From positions 3,271,501-3,335,500 of the forward strand of contig NZ_CP136628.1 in the NCBI RefSeq assembly GCF_032918005.1: a stretch of DNA of 64,000 nt, written 5' to 3'. The position numbers and the translations under genes are program-made. The notes beneath the pieces were generated by a model. The model ran no database searches and had not been told where the DNA came from. It was given only the letters and a program-made list of their open reading frames with translations. The stretch is from Bradyrhizobium sp. NDS-1. GTDB lineage: Bacteria > Pseudomonadota > Alphaproteobacteria > Rhizobiales > Xanthobacteraceae. Shown in pieces: positions 44,383 through 53,201 of this stretch (position 1 is the stretch's first letter; the number at the start of each line of letters is the position of its first letter).

Positions 44383-44461
44383 GGGTGAGTTAGGCGAAGC
44401 CGTAACCCACCAATTCTGTCTATGCGGCAATCAAGCGGTGGATTGCGCTGCGCTAATCCAC
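44383..44461. repeat. Two adjacent GGTG...CACC hairpin repeats
   Basis: GGTGAGTTAGGC...GCCGTAACCCACC (44383-44410) and GGTGGATT...AATCCACC (44436-44461) are two related hairpins of a type dispersed in Bradyrhizobium intergenic regions. They fill half of the convergent spacer between the DUF2336 and HPt genes. Confidence 0.6.
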
Positions 44462-44503
44462 CCTACGATCTGATCGTGGGGATAGGCCCAGCCTCCCAAC
44501 CAC

Positions 44504-44590
44504 CGTCATTGCGAGCGCAGCGAAGCAATCCAGAGTCTTGCCGCGGAAAGATTCTGGATTGCTTCGTCGCAAGTGCTCCTCGCAATGACG
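44504..44590. repeat. Long perfect hairpin repeat, CGTCATTGCGAG type
   Basis: Outer arms CGTCATTGCGAG (44504-44515) and CTCGCAATGACG (44579-44590), and inner arms CGAAGCAATCCAGA (44521-44534) and TCTGGATTGCTTCG (44553-44566), all pair perfectly. The unit is one I recognise as dispersed through rhizobial genomes. It may act as a bidirectional terminator here. Confidence 0.75.
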
Positions 44591-44608
44591 GGGAGAGAGA
44601 CGAGGGCC

Positions 44609-45187
44609 TTACTCCGCCGGCACGATGCTCGGCGCCAGGATCACCTCGAGATGCTCGGGGCGGTCGCGGTTGACGTGGGCGAGGTAGTCGTCGGCGACTT
44701 TGCGCAGGCGGCGACTGAGCTCGGCGGAAACGCTGATGCTGTCGAGCCTGGTGTTCTCGTGCACGATCGCGAGGATGGCGTTGATGTGGTGCGTGAACAG
44801 CTCGCTCGGCACCTTTTCGAGATCGGGCGCGTGCTCGATGACGCGGCACAGGCTCTCGGCTACCCCCGCCGCGGCCGGATAGCCGAAGGTCGGGGCGTCG
44901 CCCTTGACGTCGTGGGCGGCGCGAAACAGTTCGTCGCGCCTTTCCTTGGTGAAGCCGTCATTGCGGATGGCGACATAGGCGGTCGACAGCCGGTTGACCT
45001 CGATTGCCATCCAGTCCTTGAACTCGCCGGCGAGGCCCGCAAGCGCCTGCTCGGCGCGGCTGACCGGATCGTCCAGGTCCTTCGCATCGACGCGGCGCAT
45101 AACCTTGCGCAGCGGGTTGGGCTGCGTGATGATCTGATGCGTGGCAAAGGCCTTGACCTCGATGTCCTTTGCGCTGTTCTTCGCCAT
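44609..45187 (-). CDS. Histidine phosphotransfer (HPt) domain protein
   Basis: The 192-residue protein has an HPt helix ELFRAAHDVKGDAPTFGYPAAAGVAESLCRVIEH, with the phospho-accepting His in AHDVKG as in the P1 domain of CheA. No kinase or receiver domain is attached, so it relays phosphate between other proteins. It follows the CheY-like regulator by 28 bases on the same strand, so that regulator is its likely partner. GAGGCAG precedes the ATG at 45187. Confidence 0.82.
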   Translation of the reverse strand: MAKNSAKDIEVKAFATHQIITQPNPLRKVMRRVDAKDLDDPVSRAEQALAGLAGEFKDWMAIEVNRLSTAYVAIRNDGFTKERRDELFRAAHDVKGDAPTFGYPAAAGVAESLCRVIEHAPDLEKVPSELFTHHINAILAIVHENTRLDSISVSAELSRRLRKVADDYLAHVNRDRPEHLEVILAPSIVPAE

Positions 45188-45215
45188 GATGCCTGCCTCG
45201 TCTGAAGACGTTGCG

Positions 45216-45761
45216 CTAGATGGTGGAACGGGCTTTGTCGAGCAACGAGGGCTGCTGCAGCACCTCGTGCTTTTCGCCGACGCGGCGCTCGGGACCCATA
45301 TAGGCGGAATTGGTGTTGCGGCGACGGTCCGGTCCGAAATAGGTCTTGGTCTTGATGAAGGGACGGGGATTGGCGACCACGTTGAGGATGCGCTGATAGA
45401 GTCCCTTGGCCGAGATCGGCTTGGCCAGGAATTCGGTGACGCCGGCATCGCGCGCCACGGTGACGCGGCGCTTCTCGGAATGACCGGTCAGCATGATGAT
45501 CGGCGCGTAGGGATTGCCCTTGGAGTCCGGCTGCCGGATCATCTGCGCGAGCTCGAGCCCGTCGAAGATCGGCATGGCCCAGTCGGTGATGACGATGTCG
45601 GGCACATAATGGCTGTACATTTCGAGCGCGGTGGCGCCGTCCTCGGCCTCGTAGACCTCGCGCGCGCCAAAGGAATGCAGCAGCGTCCGCAGGATGCGGC
45701 GCATGTGCGGATTGTCGTCGCAGACGAGGAAGCGCAGCTTGTTGAAGTCGATGCGGAACAT
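45216..45761 (-). CDS. CheY-like response regulator with a GPxRR tail
   Basis: The 181-residue protein has a canonical receiver domain: CDDNPHMRRIL (acidic pair), DIVITDWAMP (phospho-Asp), MLTGHS and FLAKPIS (conserved Lys). After about residue 130 there is no output domain but a tail with the twice repeated element YFGPDRRRN and YMGPERRVG. Such tails occur in some alphaproteobacterial regulators and may be a docking element; the function is not known to me. It is upstream of the HPt gene in one operon. Confidence 0.88.
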   Translation of the reverse strand: MFRIDFNKLRFLVCDDNPHMRRILRTLLHSFGAREVYEAEDGATALEMYSHYVPDIVITDWAMPIFDGLELAQMIRQPDSKGNPYAPIIMLTGHSEKRRVTVARDAGVTEFLAKPISAKGLYQRILNVVANPRPFIKTKTYFGPDRRRNTNSAYMGPERRVGEKHEVLQQPSLLDKARSTI

Positions 45762-45784
45762 GACGCCCGGGCCAGAACGGTCAA

Positions 45785-45821
45785 CCTTCGTTAACCATAT
45801 CGTGGCGGGGGTTAACGAAGG
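45785..45821. promoter_or_regulatory. 12-base inverted repeat containing TTAACCAT half-site
   Basis: CCTTCGTTAACC (45785-45796) and GGTTAACGAAGG (45810-45821) are perfect inverted arms with a 13-base spacer, upstream of the response regulator (start 45761). Each arm holds TTAACC, and one extends to TTAACCAT, a CtrA-like half-site. The spacing is not canonical for CtrA. Confidence 0.4.
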
Positions 45822-45860
45822 GTTGCGAGCGAAGCGCCGGCGGCGGGCGGGGCGGCGGTT

Positions 45861-46640
45861 TCAGTAGCCGAACTGCTCGCGCAGGATGCGCTCTTCCAGG
45901 CTGTGGCCGGGGTCGAACAGCATGCGCATCGAGATGCTCTTGTCGGACAGGATCTCGACGCGCCGGACCCTGCGGACCTCCTCATGGTCGGCGACGGCCG
46001 CGACCGGACGCTTGTCGTCCTCCAGCACCTCGATCACAACATAGGCGGTGTTGGGCAGCAGAGCGCCGCGCCAGCGCCGCGGGCGGAAGGCGCTGATCGG
46101 GGTCAGCGCCAGAAGGGCGGCGTTGATCGGCAGGATCGGTCCCTGCGCCGACAGATTGTAGGCGGTCGAGCCGGCCGGTGTCGCCACAATGATCCCGTCG
46201 GCGATCAGCTCGGGCATGCGCTCGCGCTCGTCGATCAGGATCCGAAGGCGCGCCGCCTGGGAGGTCTGCCGGAACAGGTAAACCTCGTTGATGGCGTGGT
46301 GCAGATGAACGCGGTCGTTGACGTCGGTCGCGCGCATCAGGAGCGGATTGATCTCGGATTCATGTGCCGTCTCGAGCCGCGCGCGCAGATCGTGCGGCGA
46401 ATACTCGTTCATCAGGAAGCCGACGGTGCCGCGGTGCATGCCGTAGATCGGCTTTCCCGTGCGCATGTTCTGGTGCAGCGTCTGCAGCATCAGCCCGTCG
46501 CCGCCGAGTGCGACCACGATATCGGCCTCTTTGGGATCGCAATTGCCATAATCCCTGGTGAGCTGGTCGAAGGCGGCCTGCGCCTCGCTGCTCGGGCTGG
46601 CGACGAAGGCGATGCGGTCGTATCGCTGGGGCTTTGTCAT
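45861..46640 (-). CDS. nadK: NAD kinase
   Basis: This phosphorylates NAD to NADP using ATP or polyphosphate. The 259-residue protein contains the family motifs [13 protein letters not shown] (GGDG), [34 protein letters not shown] and the HHAINEV segment. Cytosolic. It lies upstream of the response regulator and HPt genes on the same strand with a 99-base gap containing the inverted repeat, so it probably has its own transcript. Confidence 0.95.
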   Translation of the reverse strand: MTKPQRYDRIAFVASPSSEAQAAFDQLTRDYGNCDPKEADIVVALGGDGLMLQTLHQNMRTGKPIYGMHRGTVGFLMNEYSPHDLRARLETAHESEINPLLMRATDVNDRVHLHHAINEVYLFRQTSQAARLRILIDERERMPELIADGIIVATPAGSTAYNLSAQGPILPINAALLALTPISAFRPRRWRGALLPNTAYVVIEVLEDDKRPVAAVADHEEVRRVRRVEILSDKSISMRMLFDPGHSLEERILREQFGY

Positions 46641-46885
46641 GGTGTCCGGGCAGGGCCGCTGGCTGGAGGAAGTTCCGCCGCGCTCGTCTATACGAGGTGG
46701 GCCTCCATTGTCGAGGACGACCGGCGCTCAAGGCAAACGGGGACTGCCCGCTCCTGGACAAAACCAGGGCGTTTCAGGTCCGATCGGCCGCCTTGCGAGT
46801 GCCGAACCAATGATCCCTAAACCGTCGCATTTTTCGCTAGGCTATCGACCTCGCCGGCGCTTGCGGCCGGGCTGGGAGGACGATC

Positions 46886-48454
46886 ATGACCACGAAGGTG
46901 CGGGCGCTTCGCCGCGCGACTCTGGTGCTGGCGGTGTCGGCTTTCGCGCTTGCAGGATTTGCGCGCGCGGATGATCTGCCGCAGCCGCGCTCCGAGACGA
47001 CAGCGCCCCCCGGTCAGAAGGGCGGCCGCGCCAGCGCCGCGCAAAGCGGACCACAGAGTTCGTCCTCGGCCGCAGAACTACATCGCCTCCCGCCGGATTC
47101 CACGACCAGGCAGACGCTCGATCTGCCCGGCCGCACCCTCAACTTCGCTGCGACGGCCGGCTCCATCCGCGTGTTCGACGGCAAGGGCGAGCCGCTGGCC
47201 GACATCGCCTATACGTCCTACCAGCTCGACGGCGCCGACCGTGCCTCGCGCCCGGTCACGTTCCTGTTCAACGGCGGTCCCGGCGCGTCCTCGGCATGGC
47301 TCCAGTTCGGCGCCGCCGGTCCGTGGCGGCTGCCGCTCGATGGCAATGCGCTGTCGCCGTCGGCCTCGCCTGAGGTGAAGCCGAACGCGGAGACCTGGCT
47401 CGACTTCACCGATCTCGTCTTCGTCGATCCCGTCAGCACCGGCTACAGTCGCTTCGTTGCGAGCGGCGAGGACGCGCGCAAATCGTTCTACTCCGTCGAC
47501 GGCGACGCCAATGCGATCGCGCTCGTGATCCGCCGCTGGCTCGAGAAGCACGACCGGCTGACCTCGCCGAAATACGTCGCCGGCGAGAGCTATGGCGGCA
47601 TTCGAGGGCCGAAGGTGGTGCGCCAACTGCAGCTCCAGCATGGCGTCGGCGTCAGGGGCTTGATCCTGGTGTCGCCGCTGCTCGACTTCCGCGAATTCAC
47701 CGGCACGAGCCTCCTGCAATATGTCGCGACGCTGCCGAGCTATGTGGCCGTCGCGCGCGAGGCCAAGGGCCCGGTCAAGCGCGCCGATCTCGCCGATGTC
47801 GAGGCTTACGCACGCGGCGAATTCCTGGCCGACCTGGTCAAGGGGCAGGCGGACAAGGAGGCCACCAATCGGCTTGCCGACAAGGTCGCCGAGCTCACCG
47901 GCATCGACCAGGCGGTGAGCCGCAGGCTCGCCGGCCGTTTCGACGTCGGTGAATTCCGCCGCGAATTCGACCGCAAGAACGCCAAGGTGACGGGACGTTA
48001 CGATGCCTCGGTGCGCGGCTTCGATCCCTATCCGGATTCGAGCAGCTCGCGGTTCGGCGACCCCTCGGGCGATGCGCTCCAGGCCCCGCTGACGAGTGCT
48101 GCGGTTGACGTATTGACACGCAAGCTCAACTGGCGGCCGGATGGCTCATACGAAGTGCTGAACGGCACTGTGGAAGGTCACTGGGATTTCGGCCGCGGCA
48201 TCAACCCGCCGCAATCGGTGACCGAGTTGCGCCAGATCCTCGCCACCGATGCCAAGCTGAACGTGCTCGTCACGCACGGCCTGTTCGACCTTGCCACGCC
48301 TTATTTCGGAACGAAACGGGTGCTCGATCAACTGCCGGCTTTCGTGACGCAGCGCGTGAAGTTCGTCGTCTATCCCGGTGGCCACATGTTCTATTCGCAG
48401 GGCGGCTCGCGGCAGGCGTTGCGCAGCGAGGTCGAGGCGCTCATTCGGGAGTAG
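46886..48454 (+). CDS. Serine carboxypeptidase (peptidase family S10), exported
   Basis: The 522-residue protein has a signal peptide (residues 1-28, ending ARA). S10 features: FLFNGGPGASSAWLQFG, the nucleophile elbow YVAGESYGGIRGP, LVTHGLFDLATPY (Asp region) and VYPGGHMFY (catalytic His). It would remove C-terminal residues from peptides in the periplasm. ATG 46886 is preceded by GGGAGGA. The end overlaps the convergent serine hydrolase by 14 bases. Confidence 0.92.
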   Translation: MTTKVRALRRATLVLAVSAFALAGFARADDLPQPRSETTAPPGQKGGRASAAQSGPQSSSSAAELHRLPPDSTTRQTLDLPGRTLNFAATAGSIRVFDGKGEPLADIAYTSYQLDGADRASRPVTFLFNGGPGASSAWLQFGAAGPWRLPLDGNALSPSASPEVKPNAETWLDFTDLVFVDPVSTGYSRFVASGEDARKSFYSVDGDANAIALVIRRWLEKHDRLTSPKYVAGESYGGIRGPKVVRQLQLQHGVGVRGLILVSPLLDFREFTGTSLLQYVATLPSYVAVAREAKGPVKRADLADVEAYARGEFLADLVKGQADKEATNRLADKVAELTGIDQAVSRRLAGRFDVGEFRREFDRKNAKVTGRYDASVRGFDPYPDSSSSRFGDPSGDALQAPLTSAAVDVLTRKLNWRPDGSYEVLNGTVEGHWDFGRGINPPQSVTELRQILATDAKLNVLVTHGLFDLATPYFGTKRVLDQLPAFVTQRVKFVVYPGGHMFYSQGGSRQALRSEVEALIRE

Positions 48455-49829
48455 GTCGCCGCTTGCGTGGCTTGTATCGACGCGCGATCTCGCGTGCCAC
48501 GGCTTTTTCGGGCTTCACATTGGCGCCGGCGATCCAGATGTCGGTGATCCTCCCGCGCTTGTCGCGGACGCGCCGCACCGACTCGCCGTGACTTGAATAG
48601 CCCGCGGCCCAGGCGAGCTTGCCGATATCGCGGCCGGTGACCTCGATCTCTGCGGCATCCATGAACGGGTTGTTGAATTGCGGATTGGCGACCAGCACAC
48701 GGTTGCCCGCGGGGACGAGGTCGGTCGCGCCCCAGATCGTCCACCAGCGGCCGGTCCAGTCGCGCAGGCGCCGGTCGGCCACCCCGCGCGTCTTGAACAC
48801 ACGCAGGATCTGCATCGCGCCGTCCATCCAGAACGGTGCCGCGCCGTCGATGGAGTTGCTGAGGATACTGATCGAAAGCTCGCAGGCGGGAATGCAGCAG
48901 GTTCGCGAAATGTAGCCCTGGAAGCCACCGCCGTGGCCGAACCAGTCCCAGCCGTCGGTCTTGCCGGCGCTGACGCCGAGACCGTAATAGCCTTCGAAGC
49001 TCTGCGGGATGCGCCAATGATGGCGCGTCATCTCGCGGCGGCTTGCAGCCGACAGCACACTTCCTCTGGCGTTGGGCGCAAGCTGCGCGAAGAAGCGCGC
49101 GGTATCGCCGGCGGTCGCAACGAAGCCTGCGGCCGATGCCATCGCGCGCGCGGGATTGTCACCGGGGATCACGCAGCGCTCGCCGAACGGAACCTTTCGC
49201 GTGTGGCCGCGCGCGAACCGCGCGCCTTTGGGAAGGGGCGCGTCCGGCTCGGTCTCGCGCAGGTCCGCCGGCTCGACGATCTCGCGCTTGATCCAGACCG
49301 TGTAGGGCTCCTTCGTCACCGCTTCGATCACGAGTCCGATCAGGCCGAAGCCGTGATTGGAATATTTGAAGCGGGTGCCGGACTCGATTGCGGTCGGCTG
49401 CTTCAATTCCGCGATCAGCTCTTTCGCGTCAAGATAGGGGCGGCGGTCGATGAACTGGCCGGAATCGGCACCGTCGCGCGTCAGCCCCGCGCTGTGCGAC
49501 AGCACCTGTGCGATCGTTGTCTCGGCGACGCGCGGATGCAGTCCGCCGACATATTGGCCGACCGTGTCGTCGAGCCGGATCCTGCGCTGCTCGCGCAGCT
49601 TCATGACGCCGGCTGAGGTGAAGCTCTTGGAATGCGAGGCGATCCGGAAACGGTGGCGCGGGGTGAGCTTTTCGCCGGTGTCGAGATTGGCGAGGCCGAA
49701 CGCACGTTCTGCGACGACCTCGCCGCGATGAGCGAAGGCGAGGATGACGCCTGGTTGTTGGATTGTGGTCAGCTGGAATTCGATCCAGGAGCCGATGTAG
49801 TCGATCGCGGATCGCAGCCACGGGTCCAT
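48441..49829 (-). CDS. Class C beta-lactamase-like serine hydrolase, cytoplasmic
   Basis: The 462-residue protein has SHSK (SxxK) in FRIASHSKSFTSAGVMKL and YSNHGFG (YxN) in the second motif. Unlike the hydrolase at 16083, no signal peptide is visible. The C-terminal 100 residues (after about 350) form an extra domain of the kind seen in penicillin-binding-protein-related esterases. Substrate unknown. Confidence 0.87.
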   Translation of the reverse strand: MDPWLRSAIDYIGSWIEFQLTTIQQPGVILAFAHRGEVVAERAFGLANLDTGEKLTPRHRFRIASHSKSFTSAGVMKLREQRRIRLDDTVGQYVGGLHPRVAETTIAQVLSHSAGLTRDGADSGQFIDRRPYLDAKELIAELKQPTAIESGTRFKYSNHGFGLIGLVIEAVTKEPYTVWIKREIVEPADLRETEPDAPLPKGARFARGHTRKVPFGERCVIPGDNPARAMASAAGFVATAGDTARFFAQLAPNARGSVLSAASRREMTRHHWRIPQSFEGYYGLGVSAGKTDGWDWFGHGGGFQGYISRTCCIPACELSISILSNSIDGAAPFWMDGAMQILRVFKTRGVADRRLRDWTGRWWTIWGATDLVPAGNRVLVANPQFNNPFMDAAEIEVTGRDIGKLAWAAGYSSHGESVRRVRDKRGRITDIWIAGANVKPEKAVAREIARRYKPRKRRPTPE

Positions 49830-49881
49830 TGCGCACCAATTTGCGAGGGAAGGTTGGTGCGAGAGGCTAGCCGAGAAAGCG

Positions 49882-49913
49882 GAACGGGCACAACCAGAAG
49901 GTTGTGCCCGTTC
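49882..49913 (-). terminator. 14-base-pair hairpin downstream of the TPR gene
   Basis: GAACGGGCACAACC (49882-49895) pairs perfectly with GGTTGTGCCCGTTC (49900-49913) with a four-base AGAA loop. It lies 25 bases after the stop of the TPR gene on the minus strand. The following T-run is weak, so it may be a partial terminator. Confidence 0.65.
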
Positions 49914-49937
49914 GCTTCATGCAAAGCTGCGATGTCG

Positions 49938-50480
49938 TCAGTAGACCAGCGTCGCGCCGGTCGGCTTGTCGAGCGCTGCGGCAAGCGAGCGATACTCGGA
50001 GCTGTCGGTGCCGGCGAGCGAGGCGATCTTGTTCAGATGATACTGCGCCTGTTCGCGGTTGCCCTGCTCGAGCTGCCAGAGGCCGTAATACTGCCAGGTG
50101 CGGACGTGGTTCGGATCGTCCTTCAGCGCCAGCTCGTAATAGGCCTTCGACGACTGGTAATCGCCGAGCTTGCGATAAGAGTAGCCGATCAGATTGGCGA
50201 CGTCGGCGACGTCGTCGCGCTTCAGCGACTTCAACTGGCCGATCGCGCCGCTGTAGTCGTGGTTGTCGTAGATCGCAGTGTAGGCGGTGCGATAGGCCGC
50301 CAGGAACTTGGGATCACTGACGGATGAGCTCTTCTTCTTGCCCTTCTTGGCCGAACTGTCGGACTTCGGTGGCGGTGAGGGTTCATCGCTGCCGGCGGCA
50401 TAGGCGCTGGTCAGCATCGGCCCGGCCGCCAGCGCCATCGAGACGAGTCCCGGCACCAGAAGCATTGAGAGTCTGCGCAT
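49938..50480 (-). CDS. Secreted TPR-repeat protein
   Basis: The 180-residue protein has a signal peptide (MRRLSMLLVPGLVSMALAAGPMLTSAYA) and a Ser/Lys-rich linker (SPPPKSDSSAKKGKKKSSS). Three TPR-like repeats follow: AYRTAYTAIYDNHDYSGAIGQLKSL, VANLIGYSYRKLGDYQSSKAYYELALKDDPNH, and VRTWQYYGLWQLEQGNREQAQYHLNKIASL. A periplasmic protein-interaction role is likely. GGGAGAAC precedes the start. Confidence 0.85.
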   Translation of the reverse strand: MRRLSMLLVPGLVSMALAAGPMLTSAYAAGSDEPSPPPKSDSSAKKGKKKSSSVSDPKFLAAYRTAYTAIYDNHDYSGAIGQLKSLKRDDVADVANLIGYSYRKLGDYQSSKAYYELALKDDPNHVRTWQYYGLWQLEQGNREQAQYHLNKIASLAGTDSSEYRSLAAALDKPTGATLVY

Positions 50481-50726
50481 TGATGTTCTCCCGTATGGAA
50501 CGTGGCGATCCTACACGATTGCCCGAAGACCGAAACACCCATGGGGCAAAAACATTCCCGCTTCGCGCGATCTATTCGCCCCGCGGGGATGACAAACTTG
50601 TCATCGAGATGAACGGAAGCCTGCAAGGGCCTTCAGAACGGGTTCAGCGGGTGCCCCCTAGGCTCGCACCCACGATCGAGAGGTGACGAGGGCGCCGCCT
50701 CGAGATCCTTCCAAGAGGAGACCACC

Positions 50727-51056
50727 ATGTTGAAGACCATTTCCGCAGCCTTGCTTGCAGCTTCCGTGATCGCAGCGCCGTCCTTTGCGGCCGAGGCCAG
50801 CAAGACCACCGGCACCGCACCGACGATCAAGGCGGACCAGAGCCAGACCAAGGCGGCGACCACTGCAGCCGACGTCAAGACGGATGCCAAGGTGGACGGC
50901 AAGTCGAGCGCAATGAATGCCAACGCCGCCGCCAAGCCCGACGAGCACAAGACCGCAGGCAAGCATCACCACCAGGACAAGCAGGTCTCTGAAAAGCAGT
51001 CACAGAAGGTGCAGCCGGACGTGACCAAGCCGGGAACGACCGATAAGCGCAACTGA
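50727..51056 (+). CDS. Small secreted Lys/Ala/His-rich protein
   Basis: The 109-residue protein has a signal peptide (MLKTISAALLAASVIAAPSFAAEA). The mature part is low-complexity and hydrophilic: Lys-, Ala-, Thr- and Asp-rich with a GKHHHQDKQ cluster. It is probably disordered in the periplasm, possibly binding metal or polyanions. The composition resembles stress-induced small proteins, but no family is recognised. Shine-Dalgarno GAGGAG precedes ATG 50727. Confidence 0.75.
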   Translation: MLKTISAALLAASVIAAPSFAAEASKTTGTAPTIKADQSQTKAATTAADVKTDAKVDGKSSAMNANAAAKPDEHKTAGKHHHQDKQVSEKQSQKVQPDVTKPGTTDKRN

Positions 51057-51259
51057 CGACTGATCCTGCGCGGCGGCATCCCGACATTGCCCCGCCGCCG
51101 CGTGCGGAATCCAGGGCCCGGCCCGTTCGTCATGCCTCGTGCGGAAGCCGAGGTGTCGGCGGCGGGCCGGTGCGCCATTGCGCCGCTGCAAGCGAATTCC
51201 CTTCGCGCAGGGTTGGGGCTAGAACGTGCTCTGGTCTGATCGAGCGGAGAGCGGGGCCC

Positions 51260-51682
51260 GTGGGGCGGTTGGCGAGATGTGCGGTGATCCTGGCGTTGCC
51301 CTTTGCGCTTGCGGCATGTCTCGGCACCGGCAGTGACCGGCCGTCACTCTGGGGTGGGGGCCAAGCCGGAGGCCCGCAGCCGTTTCCGGAGAATTTCCGC
51401 AGCGACACGCTGGCTCTGATGCGGACCTATCTCAACAACCCGGTCGGCGTGCGCGAGGCCAGCATGGCCGAGCCGGTGCAGCGCGAGGTCGGCGGCCGGC
51501 AGTTCTATGTGAGCTGTCTGCATTTCACCCCGCGCGAGACCGATGGCAGCTACAAGGCCATGCGCGAGCGAGCCGTGATCTTCGTCAACGGGCGGGCCGA
51601 TCGTGTCGTCGACCGGACGAACGAGCTCTGCGCCGGCGCGGTTTACGTACCCTTTCCGGAACTGGAAAAGATGACGCGGTAG
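51260..51682 (+). CDS. Probable lipoprotein of unknown function
   Basis: The 140-residue protein starts with a signal ending in a lipobox, ALPFALAACLG (LAAC, lipidation Cys). The mature part has no domain I recognise; two further cysteines (YVSCLHF and ELCAGA) could form a disulfide. The start GTG 51260 is preceded by GGAGAG; an upstream ATG at 51170 would add 30 residues that weaken the signal peptide. Anchored in a membrane leaflet. Confidence 0.7.
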   Translation: MGRLARCAVILALPFALAACLGTGSDRPSLWGGGQAGGPQPFPENFRSDTLALMRTYLNNPVGVREASMAEPVQREVGGRQFYVSCLHFTPRETDGSYKAMRERAVIFVNGRADRVVDRTNELCAGAVYVPFPELEKMTR

Positions 51683-51963
51683 CGCAAAGACCGCTTTCAT
51701 CGCCTCGTGGTACGACAGACCACGCCGGAGCCGCTGGATCACATTTCGGCGAGCTTTGAACGGGGTGGTCTCGGCTTGCGACAAATCGTTACGGCAGGCC
51801 TCGCGCAGGCGACAGAAACAGTCGGCGCAGGGTCGCGGGACGGAACAAAATCGCGTTGTTGCCACCCCGTCACAGTAGCGAACGATCAACGTTCCGGCAT
51901 TGCCGCGAAGCAACCCAATTCACGCCACGTTGTTTCCTGAGTGTCGTAGATGAAAGAACGGGG

Positions 51964-52677
51964 ATGATCATGAAATCGATTTTGCTGGGCGCAGTCGCTC
52001 TGCTCGCGCTGGCCGGACCGGCCGCAGCAGCCGACATGCAGCCGCGCCCTTACACCAAGGCGCCGGCCTATACGCCGCCGCAGGTGATCTATAACTGGAC
52101 CGGCTTTTACATCGGCGGCCATGTCGGCGGCGCCTTTGCCGGCGACAGCAGCTTCCAGTCCAGCGACGCCCGCTTCCTGGGCGGCGTGCAGGGCGGCTTC
52201 GACTACCAGTTCGCGCCCAACTGGGTGGTGGGCATCGAGGCCCAGTATTCCTGGCTGCCGACCAACAACAACGGTGCGACGTTCCCGCTGGGCACGCAGG
52301 TGACCTCCAACACCGACCAGCTCGGGTCGGTGACCGGCCGCATTGGCTACACCTGGGGTCCGGCGCTGCTCTACGCCAAGGGCGGTTACGCCTGGCGCAA
52401 TGGCGGCCTGGGCGTCAACGTCGCCGGCGTGCCGCAGACCTTCACGGCCACCGGCAACAACAAGGACGGCTACACCGTCGGCGCCGGCCTCGAATACATG
52501 TTCGCGCCGAACTGGTCGGCCAAGGCCGAGTATCAGTACTATAATTTTGGCAGCACCACCTTCACCTCCGGTCCGGCCGACATCGTCGGCGTCCGCGGCC
52601 GGGAGGACGAGCATACCGTCAAGGCCGGGGTGAACTACCGCTTCGGCTGGGGCGGGCCGGCAGCCTCGCGCTACTGA
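51964..52677 (+). CDS. Omp25-like beta-barrel outer membrane protein
   Basis: The 237-residue protein has a signal peptide (to about residue 23, ending AAA). The mature sequence starts with DMQPRPYTKAPAY and then an eight-stranded small barrel pattern: YNWTGFYIGGHVGGAF, FLGGVQGGFDYQFAPNWVVGIEAQYSW, TGRIGYTWGPALLYAKGGYAW, TVGAGLEYMFAPNWSAKAEYQYYNFG and VKAGVNYRFGWG at the end, ending with a terminal aromatic region. It belongs to the Omp25/RopB family of rhizobial outer membrane proteins. An intrinsic terminator follows at 52706. Confidence 0.9.
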   Translation: MIMKSILLGAVALLALAGPAAAADMQPRPYTKAPAYTPPQVIYNWTGFYIGGHVGGAFAGDSSFQSSDARFLGGVQGGFDYQFAPNWVVGIEAQYSWLPTNNNGATFPLGTQVTSNTDQLGSVTGRIGYTWGPALLYAKGGYAWRNGGLGVNVAGVPQTFTATGNNKDGYTVGAGLEYMFAPNWSAKAEYQYYNFGSTTFTSGPADIVGVRGREDEHTVKAGVNYRFGWGGPAASRY

Positions 52678-52705
52678 CCGTCTCCCGCGAGATCTCGCTC
52701 TGACA

Positions 52706-52728
52706 AAAGGCCGGCTCTGCCGGCCTTT
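52706..52728 (+). terminator. Intrinsic terminator after the Omp25-like gene
   Basis: AAAGGCCGGC (52706-52715) pairs perfectly with GCCGGCCTTT (52719-52728) with a TCT loop, followed by CGTTT. It is located 29 bases after the stop codon. Confidence 0.75.
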
Positions 52729-52850
52729 CGTTTGCCCGCCGCCCCCTTCGCCAGCCCCTGTGTTTGCAATGCGTGAACCATCTGGCGCGTCATTTGCAGG
52801 CAAACAGTCCAGCGCGCGCCTTCTCACGCGCGTCATGGGATTGGCGTAAA

Positions 52851-52867
52851 GCAAAAATAATTTTTGC
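52851..52867. other. AT-rich short hairpin
   Basis: GCAAAAATAATTTTTGC is a perfect 7-base-pair stem with a three-base loop in the 254-base spacer before the next small gene. It stands out against the high-GC background. No role is evident; it could be part of a promoter. Confidence 0.35.
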
Positions 52868-52931
52868 CGCTTACGGAACTCGCGCTCCGGAACGCGTTAT
52901 AGAGAATTACCGGGCTGGTGGGACGACGGAC

Positions 52932-53174
52932 ATGCGTATCTTGGTGTCGGTAGTGGTGCTCTCGTGGTTCGCCTGTCTGCCGTGCTCTGCACAGGCAATC
53001 CTCAGATCCGAGCCTTTGGTGCTGGCACCTTACGAGGTGGCTTTCGTCAAGGACGCGGCCTGTCCGTCGGGCAAGGTGATGAAGGTGACCGGGGCCATCC
53101 GCGGGCTGCATCGCCGCAAGGCCTGCGTGGCGCTGCCTGGCGAGCAGGCCTCGCTGGTAGCCGCAACGCCCTGA
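52932..53174 (+). CDS. Small secreted Cys-containing protein
   Basis: The 80-residue protein has a signal peptide (MRILVSVVVLSWFACLPCSAQA). The mature part contains LVLAPYEVAFVKDAACPSGKVMKVTGAIRGLHRRKACVAL with two cysteines that could pair. Function is unknown. ATG 52932 is chosen because it begins the signal peptide. Confidence 0.65.
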   Translation: MRILVSVVVLSWFACLPCSAQAILRSEPLVLAPYEVAFVKDAACPSGKVMKVTGAIRGLHRRKACVALPGEQASLVAATP

Positions 53175-53201
53175 CCCTCTCGGACTTGCTCCGGCAGTAC
53201 C

